Below are positions 8,445 to 15,837 of a DNA stretch of 64,000 nucleotides, piece by piece. The notes beneath the pieces were generated by a model that was not told the origin of the DNA, did no database searches, and was given only the letters and a program-made list of their open reading frames with translations. Within the stretch, counting starts at the first letter, position 1. The number at the start of each line of letters is the position of its first letter. The position numbers and the translations under genes are program-made. The DNA comes from Fodinibacter sp963833495 (GTDB taxonomy: Bacteria > Actinomycetota > Actinomycetes > Actinomycetales > Dermatophilaceae): the NCBI GenBank assembly GCA_963833495.1, contig CAWHYJ010000020.1, positions 310,001-374,000 on the forward strand. Direction: 5' to 3'.

Positions 8445-9464
8445 CTACTCCCGACGCTCCGACCGGGAGACGATGAAGCGCTGGATCAGGATGAACAGCA
8501 GCAGCAGCCCACCGACGATGATCTGCATCCAGGCCTGCTCCGCGCCGAGGAACGAGATGACCGTCTTGATCGTGCCGTAGACCAGCACGCCGATCATGGA
8601 ACCGAGCACGTACCCTCGGCCGCCCGAGAGCAGCGTGCCACCGATGACGACTGCAGCGATCGCGTCGAGCTCGGTGCCGATTCCGTTGCGCGGATATCCG
8701 GCACCCGAGTACGCGGTGAGGATCAGACCGGCCAGCCCGGCGAGGCTCCCGGAGATCAGGTAGACGAACACCTTGGTGCGGGCCACCTTCAGGCCCATCA
8801 GCCGTGCGGACTGCTCGTTGCCACCGATCGCGTAGACGGTGCGACCGAAACGCGTGTACTGCAGGACGAAGGCGCCGATCCCCACGGCCAACAGGGCGAT
8901 GATGCCGGTCGGGGTGATGTACCAGTCCCCGACCTGGAACCGGGTCGACTGCAGCCACAGGACAGAGGGGTCGTCCACGCGGATCGACTTGAGGCTGACC
9001 ACGAACGCCAGACCACGGGCGAGGAACAGTCCCGCAAGGGAGGCGATGAACGGCTGAACGTCGAAGTACTGGACGAGGATGCCGATGAGCAGGCCGATCA
9101 CGGCGCCCGCGAGGAGGATGACCGGGACGGCGACCGCGGCCGGCATCCCACGCCCGAGGAGACTGGCCAGCAGGATGCCGGTGAACGCCATCACCGAGCC
9201 CACCGACAGGTCTATCCCGGCGGTGAGGATGACGAACGTCATGCCCACCGCGATGACCATCAGGTAGGCGTTGTCGAGCAGCAGCGCCGACATGTTGCCC
9301 GGGCTGACGAAGTCGCCGAAGTACAGCTGCGCGACGATCAGCAGCACGACCAGCACCCCGAGTGCGGCGAAGGTCGGCATCAGGGAGGCATGCCTGTTGA
9401 TGAAGCGATCGTCGGCCTGCGTGGGGCTCGAGCGAGTGGACTCGGTCGTCTCCGTGGTCGTCAT
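8445..9464 (-). CDS. yjfF: sugar ABC transporter permease, YjfF-like
   Basis: A 339-residue membrane protein of the BPD_transp_2 family with about eight to ten hydrophobic helices. Diagnostic blocks are GMTFVILTAGIDLSVGSVMAFTG, the ELDAIAAVVIGGTLLSGG loop and a LFILIQRF tail, all strongly resembling E. coli YjfF of the galactofuranose transporter. The ATG start at 9464 overlaps the stop of the preceding permease by 4 bases (ATGA), which implies coupled translation and a heterodimeric membrane channel. The frame is open further upstream but that part is antisense noise. Confidence 0.88.
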   Translation of the reverse strand: MTTTETTESTRSSPTQADDRFINRHASLMPTFAALGVLVVLLIVAQLYFGDFVSPGNMSALLLDNAYLMVIAVGMTFVILTAGIDLSVGSVMAFTGILLASLLGRGMPAAVAVPVILLAGAVIGLLIGILVQYFDVQPFIASLAGLFLARGLAFVVSLKSIRVDDPSVLWLQSTRFQVGDWYITPTGIIALLAVGIGAFVLQYTRFGRTVYAIGGNEQSARLMGLKVARTKVFVYLISGSLAGLAGLILTAYSGAGYPRNGIGTELDAIAAVVIGGTLLSGGRGYVLGSMIGVLVYGTIKTVISFLGAEQAWMQIIVGGLLLLFILIQRFIVSRSERRE

Positions 9465-10507
9465 GCCCCAACCTCCGCCTTCGCAGGCTTGTCTGCCGTG
9501 CCATCGGATCCGGTCGCGCCACGAGGCCGTCGTCCGAGCTGGCGAACACGCGGCGACTGGACGATGACCACGAGCACCACCACCAACGCGAAGAACACCG
9601 GGCTCTGCGCCGAGGGGACGCCGAGGAACAGGATGGTCGAGTTCAGGGTCTGGATGATCAGGACGCCGATCACCGTGCCGGCGATGCTGAACTTGCCCCC
9701 CTGCAGTGATGTGCCGCCCAGCACGACGGCGAGGATGGCGTACAGCTCGATGAAGAGCCCGGCGGCGTTGGCGTCGGCGGCCCTGATGTTCGAGCTGTAG
9801 ATGACGCCCGCGATGCCGGCCATCAGGCCGCTGACGACGTACACGCTGAAGATGATCCCGCGCGACCGGACACCGGCCAGGCGGCTCGCCTCCGGGTTGA
9901 TGCCGACCGCCTCGGTGAGCATGCCGAGCGCCGTCCTGCGTTCGAACGCGCCGATCACGAGGATTGCCGTCAAGGAGATGAGGAACGCGAACGGAAGAAT
10001 CAGCAGGTACCCGGTGGCGATGTACTCGAAGGGCCCACTGTTGACCGTGGTGATGAAGCCCTCGGTGATCAGGAGGGCCACACCACGGCCTGCCAGCATG
10101 AGCACGAGCGTGGCGATGATGGGCTGGATCCCCAGCACCGCGATGAGCATGCCGTTCCACGACCCGAGCACGAGCGCCACGAGGAGCGCGACAACGACCG
10201 CGGACACCACCGTGCCGAGGTTGTCGGGGTTCCCCGAGTCGTGGATGATCGTCAGCGCCACGGCGCCCGATACCGCCATCACCGCGCCCACCGAGAGGTC
10301 GATGCCGCGGGTGGCGATCACGATCGTCATGCCCAGCGCGACCAGCATGAGCGGTGCGCTGTTGCGCAGGATGTCGATCAGTGCGCCGTAGAGCTGTCCG
10401 TCGCGGACCGTGACCTTGATGAACTGCGGCCGCGCGAGCGTGTTGATCACCACCAGGGTCAGCAGGGCGGCGATGGGCCAGAAGAGCCGATGCTTCACGA
10501 CACCCAT
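9461..10507 (-). CDS. ytfT: sugar ABC transporter permease, YtfT-like
   Basis: A 348-residue BPD_transp_2 permease. It carries DGQLYGALIDILRNSAP, GMTIVIATRGIDLSVGAVMA, LGIQPIIATLVLMLAGRG, TALGMLTEAVGINPEA and NIRAADANAAGL, the same sequence of blocks as E. coli YtfT. It should pair with the following YjfF-like protein to form the channel. The start codon overlaps the upstream ATPase stop by one base and its own stop overlaps the next start. The C-terminal tail after residue 325 is polar and low complexity. Confidence 0.88.
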   Translation of the reverse strand: MGVVKHRLFWPIAALLTLVVINTLARPQFIKVTVRDGQLYGALIDILRNSAPLMLVALGMTIVIATRGIDLSVGAVMAVSGAVALTIIHDSGNPDNLGTVVSAVVVALLVALVLGSWNGMLIAVLGIQPIIATLVLMLAGRGVALLITEGFITTVNSGPFEYIATGYLLILPFAFLISLTAILVIGAFERRTALGMLTEAVGINPEASRLAGVRSRGIIFSVYVVSGLMAGIAGVIYSSNIRAADANAAGLFIELYAILAVVLGGTSLQGGKFSIAGTVIGVLIIQTLNSTILFLGVPSAQSPVFFALVVVLVVIVQSPRVRQLGRRPRGATGSDGTADKPAKAEVGA

Positions 10508-12060
10508 CAGGCAGCGCTCCCGTCACTCTTGTTGGCGATGTACTCGATGAGGTCATTCAAGCCGACCCGGTTGGAGTCGAGCTGCCCGATCTCTCGCCGG
10601 TCACGCATGACCACCACGCGCTGGGCCAGGCGGAGCACCTCCTCGAGCTCCGAGGAGATGAAGATGACCGAGAGCCCGGCCGCCGAGAGCTCAGCGACCT
10701 TGCGCTGGATGTCGGCCTTCGCGCCCACATCGATGCCGCGCGTGGGCTCGTCGAGGATGAGCAGCTCGGGAGCAGTCGCCAACCAGCGGGCCAGGAGCAC
10801 CTTCTGCTGGTTGCCGCCCGACAGGGTGCCGACCACGGAGTCGGGGTTCGCCGGCCTCACGTCGAGTGCCTCCATGTACTCGGCGACCACGGCGTCCCGC
10901 TCAGCCTTGCGGATCTTGTGCCTCCATCCGCGACGGGCCTGGATGCCCAGGACGATGTTCTCGGCGACCGTGAGGTCGGAGACGATGCCTTCCCCGCGAC
11001 GATCCTCCGAGGAGAACACGATCCGTTGCTCGATGGCGTGGCGTGGGGTTCCGATCCTCACGGGCTCGCCGTTGATGGAGATCGATCCGGTGTCGGCCCG
11101 ATCGGCTCCGTAGAGCAAGCGGGCGAGCTCGGTGCGGCCCGAGCCCAACAGGCCGGCCAGGCCCACGACCTCTCCTTGGAACACCTCGAGGTCCGCGGGC
11201 TCGAGCACCCCGCGGCGCCCCACGTCCGTGGCCTTGAGGACCGGCACGCCGGATCGGTCCACCTCTCTGTTCGAGGCCTCGGAGATCGCTTCCAGGTCGT
11301 CGAGCACGCGGCCGATCATCTTGGTGACGAGGTCGTGACGGGGCAGGTCCTCGATCAGGTACTCGCCCACCAGCAGACCGTTGCGCAGCACGGTCACGCG
11401 ATCAGAGATCTCGTACACCTGCTCGAGGAAGTGGCTCACGAACAGGATGGCCACGCCTGCGGCCCGCAGCTCCCGGATGACGGCGAACAGCTGCTCGACC
11501 TCGCCCCGATCCAGGCTTGACGTGGGCTCATCGAGGATCAGCACCCGGGACTCCAGCACCATGGCCCGACTGATCGCGACCAGCTGCTGGATGGCCAGCG
11601 AATGGCTGGACAGCATCGTGTGGGTGTCGATCTGCACGCCGAGGCTTCTCAGATGCTCAGCGGCCTGCTCATGCACGCCCTTCCAGTCGATCCGACCGCC
11701 CCGGTGCGGCTCATGGCCCAGCATCACGTTCTCACCGACGGACAGGTTGGGGCAGAGGTTCACCTCTTGGTACACCGTCGAGATGCCCGCGACCTGGGCG
11801 TCGGCGGTCGTGTGGAACACGACTGGGCGGCCGGCCACGGCGATCTCGCCGGAGTCGACCGCGTACACGCCGGTCAGCGCCTTGATGAGGGTGGACTTCC
11901 CCGCCCCGTTCTCGCCCATGAGCGCGTGGATCTCACCGGATCGCAGGCTGAAGTCCACGTTGTCGAGGGCCAGAACCCCCGGGAAGCTGATGGTGATGCC
12001 CCGCATCTCGACGATCGAGGATCCTGGCGGGCTTGCCCCGTGGTTGCTCACGTCAGCCAC
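10507..12060 (-). CDS. ytfR: sugar ABC transporter ATP-binding protein, YtfR-like
   Basis: A 517-residue duplicated ATPase: domain 1 with Walker A GENGAGKST near residue 52 and VLILDEPTSSLD; domain 2 with GLLGSGRTELAR, LSGGNQQKVLLARWLA and EPTRGIDVGAKADIQ. It lies directly after the binding-protein gene (92-base gap) and before the YtfT-like permease, the position of ytfR in the E. coli ytfQRT-yjfF operon. Starts at GTG 12060. It is clearly paralogous to the ATPase at 6851-8425, which suggests a duplication or a composite operon. Confidence 0.9.
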   Translation of the reverse strand: MADVSNHGASPPGSSIVEMRGITISFPGVLALDNVDFSLRSGEIHALMGENGAGKSTLIKALTGVYAVDSGEIAVAGRPVVFHTTADAQVAGISTVYQEVNLCPNLSVGENVMLGHEPHRGGRIDWKGVHEQAAEHLRSLGVQIDTHTMLSSHSLAIQQLVAISRAMVLESRVLILDEPTSSLDRGEVEQLFAVIRELRAAGVAILFVSHFLEQVYEISDRVTVLRNGLLVGEYLIEDLPRHDLVTKMIGRVLDDLEAISEASNREVDRSGVPVLKATDVGRRGVLEPADLEVFQGEVVGLAGLLGSGRTELARLLYGADRADTGSISINGEPVRIGTPRHAIEQRIVFSSEDRRGEGIVSDLTVAENIVLGIQARRGWRHKIRKAERDAVVAEYMEALDVRPANPDSVVGTLSGGNQQKVLLARWLATAPELLILDEPTRGIDVGAKADIQRKVAELSAAGLSVIFISSELEEVLRLAQRVVVMRDRREIGQLDSNRVGLNDLIEYIANKSDGSAA

Positions 12061-12152
12061 CTCTCCAGTGTGTGCGGCACACCGACCGGGGGGCCGGAAG
12101 ACCAGCCCCCCGATCGCGTGCTCACTTGTCGTTCAGGGGAGTACGGATTGCC

Positions 12153-13154
12153 TCAGTACTTGCGTGAATCGATGACCGCGGCGGCCTGCTCCTGGGTGAA
12201 GGAGTCGTCCTCGACGTAGTTCGCCTTCTCGACGGGCTTGCCGGCGAGCACGTCCTTGACCAGGCCGGCGGCCAGCTCACCCAGCAGTGGGTTGCACTCG
12301 ACGATGTAGTTGATCTTGCCGTCGATGAGCGCCTGCATACCGTCCTTGACCGCGTCGATGGAGACGATCTTGATGTCCTGGCCAGGCTTGGCTCCTGCGG
12401 CCTCGATCGCCTCGATGGCGCCCAGGGCCATGTCGTCGTTGTGCGCGAAGACCAGGTCGATGCCGTCGGCGCCGTACTTCTGCAGGAAGCCCTCCATGAC
12501 CTTCTTGCCACCGTCACGCGTGAAGTCGCCGGTCTGCGAGTCGATCTTCTTGATCTTGCTCCCTGCAATGGCTTCGTCGAACCCGGCAGCACGGTCGTTC
12601 GCCGGCGCCGAGCCGGTGGTGCCCTCGAGCACGACCATCTTGGTGTCGGTGTTGCCGTACTGCTCCTTGGCCCACGTCCCGGCAGTCACGCCCTCCTTCT
12701 TGAAGTCGAGACCCACCCAGCTCGCGAACGTGCTGTCGGGGGCCGTCACGGTGCGGTCCTCGAGGATCACCGGGATCTTGGCGGCCTGGGCCTCCTTCAG
12801 GACGTCGTCCCACCCGTCCTCGACGATCGGGGCCATGACGATCGCATCCACCTTCTGGTTGATGAACGAGCGCACCGCGGCGATCTGGGCCGCGGGCTCG
12901 TTGTCCGCGGCATTGAAGGTGAGGTCGAACCCCTTCTCCTTGGAGAAGGCCGCCTTCATGGACTCCGTGTTCGCGGAACGCCAGCCGCTCTCCGACCCGG
13001 TCTGCGCGAACCCGACCTTGATCATGTCGGACGTCCCACCACCCGAGGAGGCAGTGCCGGCAGTGCCGGTGCCCGGGTCCGCGGAGCCGCAACCAGAGAT
13101 GACGAGCGACATCGCCCCCATCAGAACCGCTCCTGCCAGCATGCGTTTCCTCAT
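12153..13154 (-). CDS. ytfQ: sugar ABC transporter substrate-binding lipoprotein, YtfQ-like
   Basis: A 333-residue type I periplasmic-binding protein. MRKR, a hydrophobic stretch and lipobox ISGCG with Cys21 indicate a lipoprotein tethered outside the membrane. The mature part has the YtfQ hallmarks: KVGFAQTGSESGWRSANTES, AAVRSFINQKVDAIVMAPIV, SQTGDFTRDGGKKVMEGFL and VFAHNDDMALGAIEAI. In E. coli YtfQ binds galactofuranose; here a related furanose or pentose is likely but unproven. AAGGAGG stands just before the ATG at 13154. First gene of the operon, downstream of two LacI-type palindromes. Confidence 0.9.
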   Translation of the reverse strand: MRKRMLAGAVLMGAMSLVISGCGSADPGTGTAGTASSGGGTSDMIKVGFAQTGSESGWRSANTESMKAAFSKEKGFDLTFNAADNEPAAQIAAVRSFINQKVDAIVMAPIVEDGWDDVLKEAQAAKIPVILEDRTVTAPDSTFASWVGLDFKKEGVTAGTWAKEQYGNTDTKMVVLEGTTGSAPANDRAAGFDEAIAGSKIKKIDSQTGDFTRDGGKKVMEGFLQKYGADGIDLVFAHNDDMALGAIEAIEAAGAKPGQDIKIVSIDAVKDGMQALIDGKINYIVECNPLLGELAAGLVKDVLAGKPVEKANYVEDDSFTQEQAAAVIDSRKY

Positions 13155-13233
13155 GTGTGGTCCTCCTTGACCTGGCCGGCTGCGACGCCGGAAATGGGGG
13201 CTTGCTCTTCCGGCCCGAGGGGCCGTGATGCGA

Positions 13234-13249
13234 ATGTTAGCCCTAACAT
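13234..13249. promoter_or_regulatory. LacI-type operator O1
   Basis: A perfect 16-base palindrome, ATGTTAGCCCTAACAT, about 80 bases upstream of the binding-protein start. Its TGTTA...TAACA arms are typical of LacI-family sites. It shares arms with the site at 13357, so both are probably bound by the LacI protein encoded at the operon end. Confidence 0.65.
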
Positions 13250-13356
13250 CCGGGTACAGCGCAAGCACCACGAGATCACGAATCGGGTGCCAGTCCGGGC
13301 GCCACTACGTGCCCTTGGCCCCCAGGCGGCGCGACGGAAGCCCCTTCCGGCCAGAT

Positions 13357-13370
13357 TGTTAGGCTTAACA
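13357..13370. promoter_or_regulatory. LacI-type operator O2
   Basis: TGTTAGGCTTAACA, a near-perfect palindrome (one mismatched central pair) with the same TGTTA/TAACA arms as the site at 13234. The centres lie 122 bases apart, a spacing that would allow looping by a tetrameric or clustered repressor. Binding is inferred. Confidence 0.55.
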
Positions 13371-13760
13371 TCCAGCGCCCGCAAGGGCGCTTCTCTCGCC
13401 ATACGAATCGGCGGTACGGCAGTGGCGGCGGCCGCTGGGACCGCATCGTCAGGCGTCGCCGTGCCCGCCGGTTGGGAGAGCAGACGCCCCCTGGCCGCTG
13501 GGCACGCGGAGTCGCGGTGACGACCTGACCGGCAACGACGTGACGGCACCGCTTGGTCCGTCAGCCGTAGCGACTTGGCTCCCCCGCACCTCGTGGCACA
13601 TGTCGCGGTCCGGTCAGCCATGGTGGCGCATCCGAAAGGGATCGTCGGGGGGCGGACGGACGCTCCGGCCGACTTTGCGCTGCACTTCCGCTCATCAGAA
13701 TGAGGGGCGGACCGTCGTGCGTCTCTACGGCCAAAGGGTCACGTCATGGGCAGATCACAT

Positions 13761-13906
13761 GGCCGCAGGTGGGTCCGGACATGGGCCCTCAGAACGAGTA
13801 GATCGAGCACATCGCGCCGAGCTTCTTGCGGACTGTGTGCGGACTAGGAGGGGTCGCACCCCATCTGAACTGCGCAAACGCGCCAATTCAGACGTTGAAG
13901 CGGAAC
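13761..13906. repeat. direct repeat, left copy, including ychF 3' end
   Basis: This 146-base stretch matches 21575-21718 in the same orientation: moderate identity on the left, then nearly identical from 13826 to 13906. It carries a TGCGGACT pair spaced 11 bases (13827, 13838), a GGGGTCGCACCCC hairpin, and at 13888-13906 a copy of the last five codons and stop of ychF (F-R-F-N-V-stop on the minus strand). The rest of ychF is absent here. This is the look of an attachment-site remnant from integration at the ychF 3' end. Confidence 0.75.
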
Positions 13907-14034
13907 GAAGACCGGGGTTCTCGACCGTCGTCGGTCGTCGTCGGCGACAGCCGGAGAATGCAGTCTGACCTGCGGTTATGCGCTGATCCAGCCGTCGGGC
14001 GTCCTTGGCGGCGAACGGACTCCGCGGGACTTCT

Positions 14035-14053
14035 CGCGGACTGTTTGCGGACC
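14035..14053. repeat. third GCGGAC tandem motif
   Basis: CGCGGACTGTTTGCGGACC just downstream of the HEPN gene repeats, with the same 11-base period, the TGCGGACTGTGTGCGGACT element found inside both ychF-type repeats. The preceding CTTCTCGCGG also resembles the left copy. It lacks the ychF part. Possible integrase arm-type or excisionase site; this is inference. Confidence 0.45.
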
Positions 14054-14058
14054 GCCGG

Positions 14059-14517
14059 TCAGGTCGAGAGGCCTCTGGTGAGGGCGGCGTCGAACAGCGT
14101 CCGCGCGATCTGTTCAGCCTTCTCGGTCGCCGCTGCCCCCACCGGCTTCGCCTCATAGCGGTCCTGGTTGCGGGCGCGTCGCAGGCGGTCGAACTCTCGC
14201 GCTGCCTTCTCTGCCGGAGGCTTGTCGAACACCGCGCGCAGGTAGCGGCCGAGCGCCTCGTGCTGGCCTGGTCCGTTGGTCGTCCTGAAGCCGTACGCCG
14301 CCAGCAGTGCCTCGCCGGTGTCGTGACAGGCGTCGTAGGCGACGCCGTACCTGACGGTGACGCTCGTGAGCAGCGACAGCTGATCCAAGCGCTCTTGGGC
14401 CTGCCGCAGGAACGAGGTCGCCCGCGCGAGGTCTGCGGGCACGGCGTCGAGACGTCGCGCCTCGACCAGAGCGAGGACCGTTGCCTGCTGGACGCGGGTG
14501 AGCGGGGTCAGTGCCAC
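14059..14517 (-). CDS. HEPN-like domain protein, putative toxin or partner of nucleotidyltransferase
   Basis: A 152-residue, almost wholly helical protein. Length, helical pattern and position after a minimal nucleotidyltransferase fit the HEPN member of MNT-HEPN modules, in which HEPN is usually an RNase and the nucleotidyltransferase neutralises it. The expected R-x(4-6)-H motif is not evident. Instead RRARNQDRY (Arg116-Asn117 to Tyr121) occupies the equivalent last helix, a variant seen in some HEPN lineages, so RNase activity is uncertain. The GTG start at 14517 lies inside the end of the upstream gene (10-base overlap), implying coupled translation. Confidence 0.65.
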   Translation of the reverse strand: MALTPLTRVQQATVLALVEARRLDAVPADLARATSFLRQAQERLDQLSLLTSVTVRYGVAYDACHDTGEALLAAYGFRTTNGPGQHEALGRYLRAVFDKPPAEKAAREFDRLRRARNQDRYEAKPVGAAATEKAEQIARTLFDAALTRGLST

Positions 14518-15092
14518 GGCAGCTCCCCGATGACGGCGACTGCCGAGCCGCTGCGCACGTTGTCCAGGAAGCCGGAGGTCGCCGCGAACTCCTCCAGGGT
14601 CAGGATCGTCGGGTTGACGGGACGGTGCACCGCCGACTCGACGCGCGTGCACGCCTCGTACACGGCGTCCACGTCGGGCGCACCGAGCACCATGAGGTCG
14701 ATGTCGTTCGGGGCCGGACCAGCGTCACCGAGCAGCCGAGCGGCGAACGAGCCGTAGAGGAACGCCGTCTCGATCCCGTCGATGCGGGCAAGCTCCTCGG
14801 CCATGATCACCACCGGGCCGGTCACGACCGTGAGGATCTCGCGCAGGGGGTCCACCAGTGGGCTCTCAGCGTTGGCGCGGATCAGCCTGGTGCGCCCCAC
14901 GTGCCTCTCGCTCAGGATGCCGGCATCGATCAGGCGAGCGACTTCACGGTGCGCGGTCGGGTAGGCCAGGCCGGCTCTCTCGGCCACGTCAGTGAGACTC
15001 AGCTCGTCGCCGGTGAGCAACAAGGTGGAAAGGAGACGTGCCTGACCGTCCGACCGGAAGATCGGAGCGAGGAGGGGTGACTCTGTTCTCAT
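14508..15092 (-). CDS. winged-helix plus nucleotidyltransferase domain protein (MNT-type)
   Basis: A 194-residue two-domain protein. Residues 12 to 70 are a winged helix-turn-helix (LSLTDVAERAGLAYPTAHRE, then a wing HVGRTRLIRAN). Residues 105 to 150 are a polymerase-beta-type nucleotidyltransferase core with GS at 114-115 (FLYGSFAARLLG) and the metal-binding DID at 130-132. Such proteins are antitoxin-like partners of HEPN proteins and may also repress their own operon. ATG 15092 is chosen because homologous proteins begin near this point; the frame is open to GTG 15140, which overlaps the DUF3024 stop by one base. Confidence 0.8.
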   Translation of the reverse strand: MRTESPLLAPIFRSDGQARLLSTLLLTGDELSLTDVAERAGLAYPTAHREVARLIDAGILSERHVGRTRLIRANAESPLVDPLREILTVVTGPVVIMAEELARIDGIETAFLYGSFAARLLGDAGPAPNDIDLMVLGAPDVDAVYEACTRVESAVHRPVNPTILTLEEFAATSGFLDNVRSGSAVAVIGELPWH

Positions 15093-15139
15093 ATAGCTGA
15101 GGTTATCCTCCATGATATCGATAGTCAACGAGCCGCTCA

Positions 15140-15472
15140 CTAGCCCCAGAAGATCGGGTCACCACTCGTCCCGATGTGGTCGAGGAGCGCCTGGACGTTC
15201 TTCGTCGGGCGCTTGCGCTTGTACTCGTGAAACTTGAGGTTGCGGTCGCGCCAGTAGATCGCCCACACGCCAGTCGTCCTGGTGTAGCGCAGTCGCGCGA
15301 TCGGGAAGCGTGTGTGCTCACCGACGCCGTCCCACGGCGGCCGCACCTCGACGATGTCGACGTGTCGGTCGGAGATGTCGGCCTCGACCTTCAGCTCGTC
15401 CCACAGGTGCGCGGGCACCCGCTCTCGCGCCCAAAGGCGGATGCGGTGCAGGTCAGTCTCTGGAAGTACCAT
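15140..15472 (-). CDS. DUF3024 domain-containing protein
   Basis: A 110-residue protein matching DUF3024 along its whole length: an N-terminal helix (LHRIRLWARERVPAHLWDEL), a central VDIVEVRPPW strand, RFPIARLRYTRTTGVWAIYW, RDRNLKFHEY and a C-terminal DPIFWG. The function of the family is unknown. It is the first gene of a three-gene leftward operon with the nucleotidyltransferase and HEPN genes, which suggests a link to that module. It is divergent from the decayed restriction gene 36 bases away. Confidence 0.85.
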   Translation of the reverse strand: MVLPETDLHRIRLWARERVPAHLWDELKVEADISDRHVDIVEVRPPWDGVGEHTRFPIARLRYTRTTGVWAIYWRDRNLKFHEYKRKRPTKNVQALLDHIGTSGDPIFWG

Positions 15473-15507
15473 CACACCAGTCCATAGCGCATAACCTACG
15501 AGGCGTC

Positions 15508-15837
15508 ATGAACATCGGGGACGACGCCAACCGCCTGGCGGCGGAGGTGCGTGCCCGGGTGCTCATCAACCGGCAGCTCCCCGGCGCGGGCTGATCTGTG
15601 CAGGACAGCGGGGCGCTCAACCTGTGCGCTACCCAGGGTGTGGCGCGCCGCGCGGCGCGAGGCGACGACGGCGACGGGGCACCGGCGGGCTGACTACTTG
15701 CTCTACGTCGACCAACGGGTCGGCGGTGTGATCGGGGCCAACCCGAGGGAGCCCCTCTGTCGGGTGTCGAGTGGCAGTCGGCGATGTACGCCGAGGGCCC
15801 CCCGGCCGAGTTCGAAGCCGTCGCCATTGCACTCGAA
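15508..15837 (+). pseudogene. type I restriction R subunit (HsdR-like), N-terminal remnant
   Basis: Pieced across frames, this reads as the N-terminal nuclease region of HsdR: ANRLAAEVRARVLINRQLPGAG, a TGA at 15592-15594 where the family has a conserved Trp codon, then SVQDSGALNLCATQGVA. After a frameshift ADYLLYVDQRVGGVI follows, and after a second shift PEGAPLSGVEWQSAMYAEG. Family members continue for hundreds more residues with DEAD helicase domains, absent here; the sequence passes directly into the integrase remnant. So there is one nonsense change, at least two frameshifts and a large deletion. In life HsdR is the motor/nuclease subunit of a phage-defence complex. Confidence 0.7.

Larger units (their letters stand above)
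13371..14058. other. non-coding stretch between transporter operon and HEPN gene
   Basis: No gene is recognised on either strand. The stretch contains the left ychF-type repeat (13761-13906) and a tandem GCGGAC motif at 14035-14053, described separately. The rest shows only chance frames. Confidence 0.5.

Noticed and set aside
8127..9800. 557-codon plus-strand frame over the permease genes
   Set aside because: Antisense to two clear YjfF/YtfT-like permeases; sequence is His/Asp/Gln-rich shadow.
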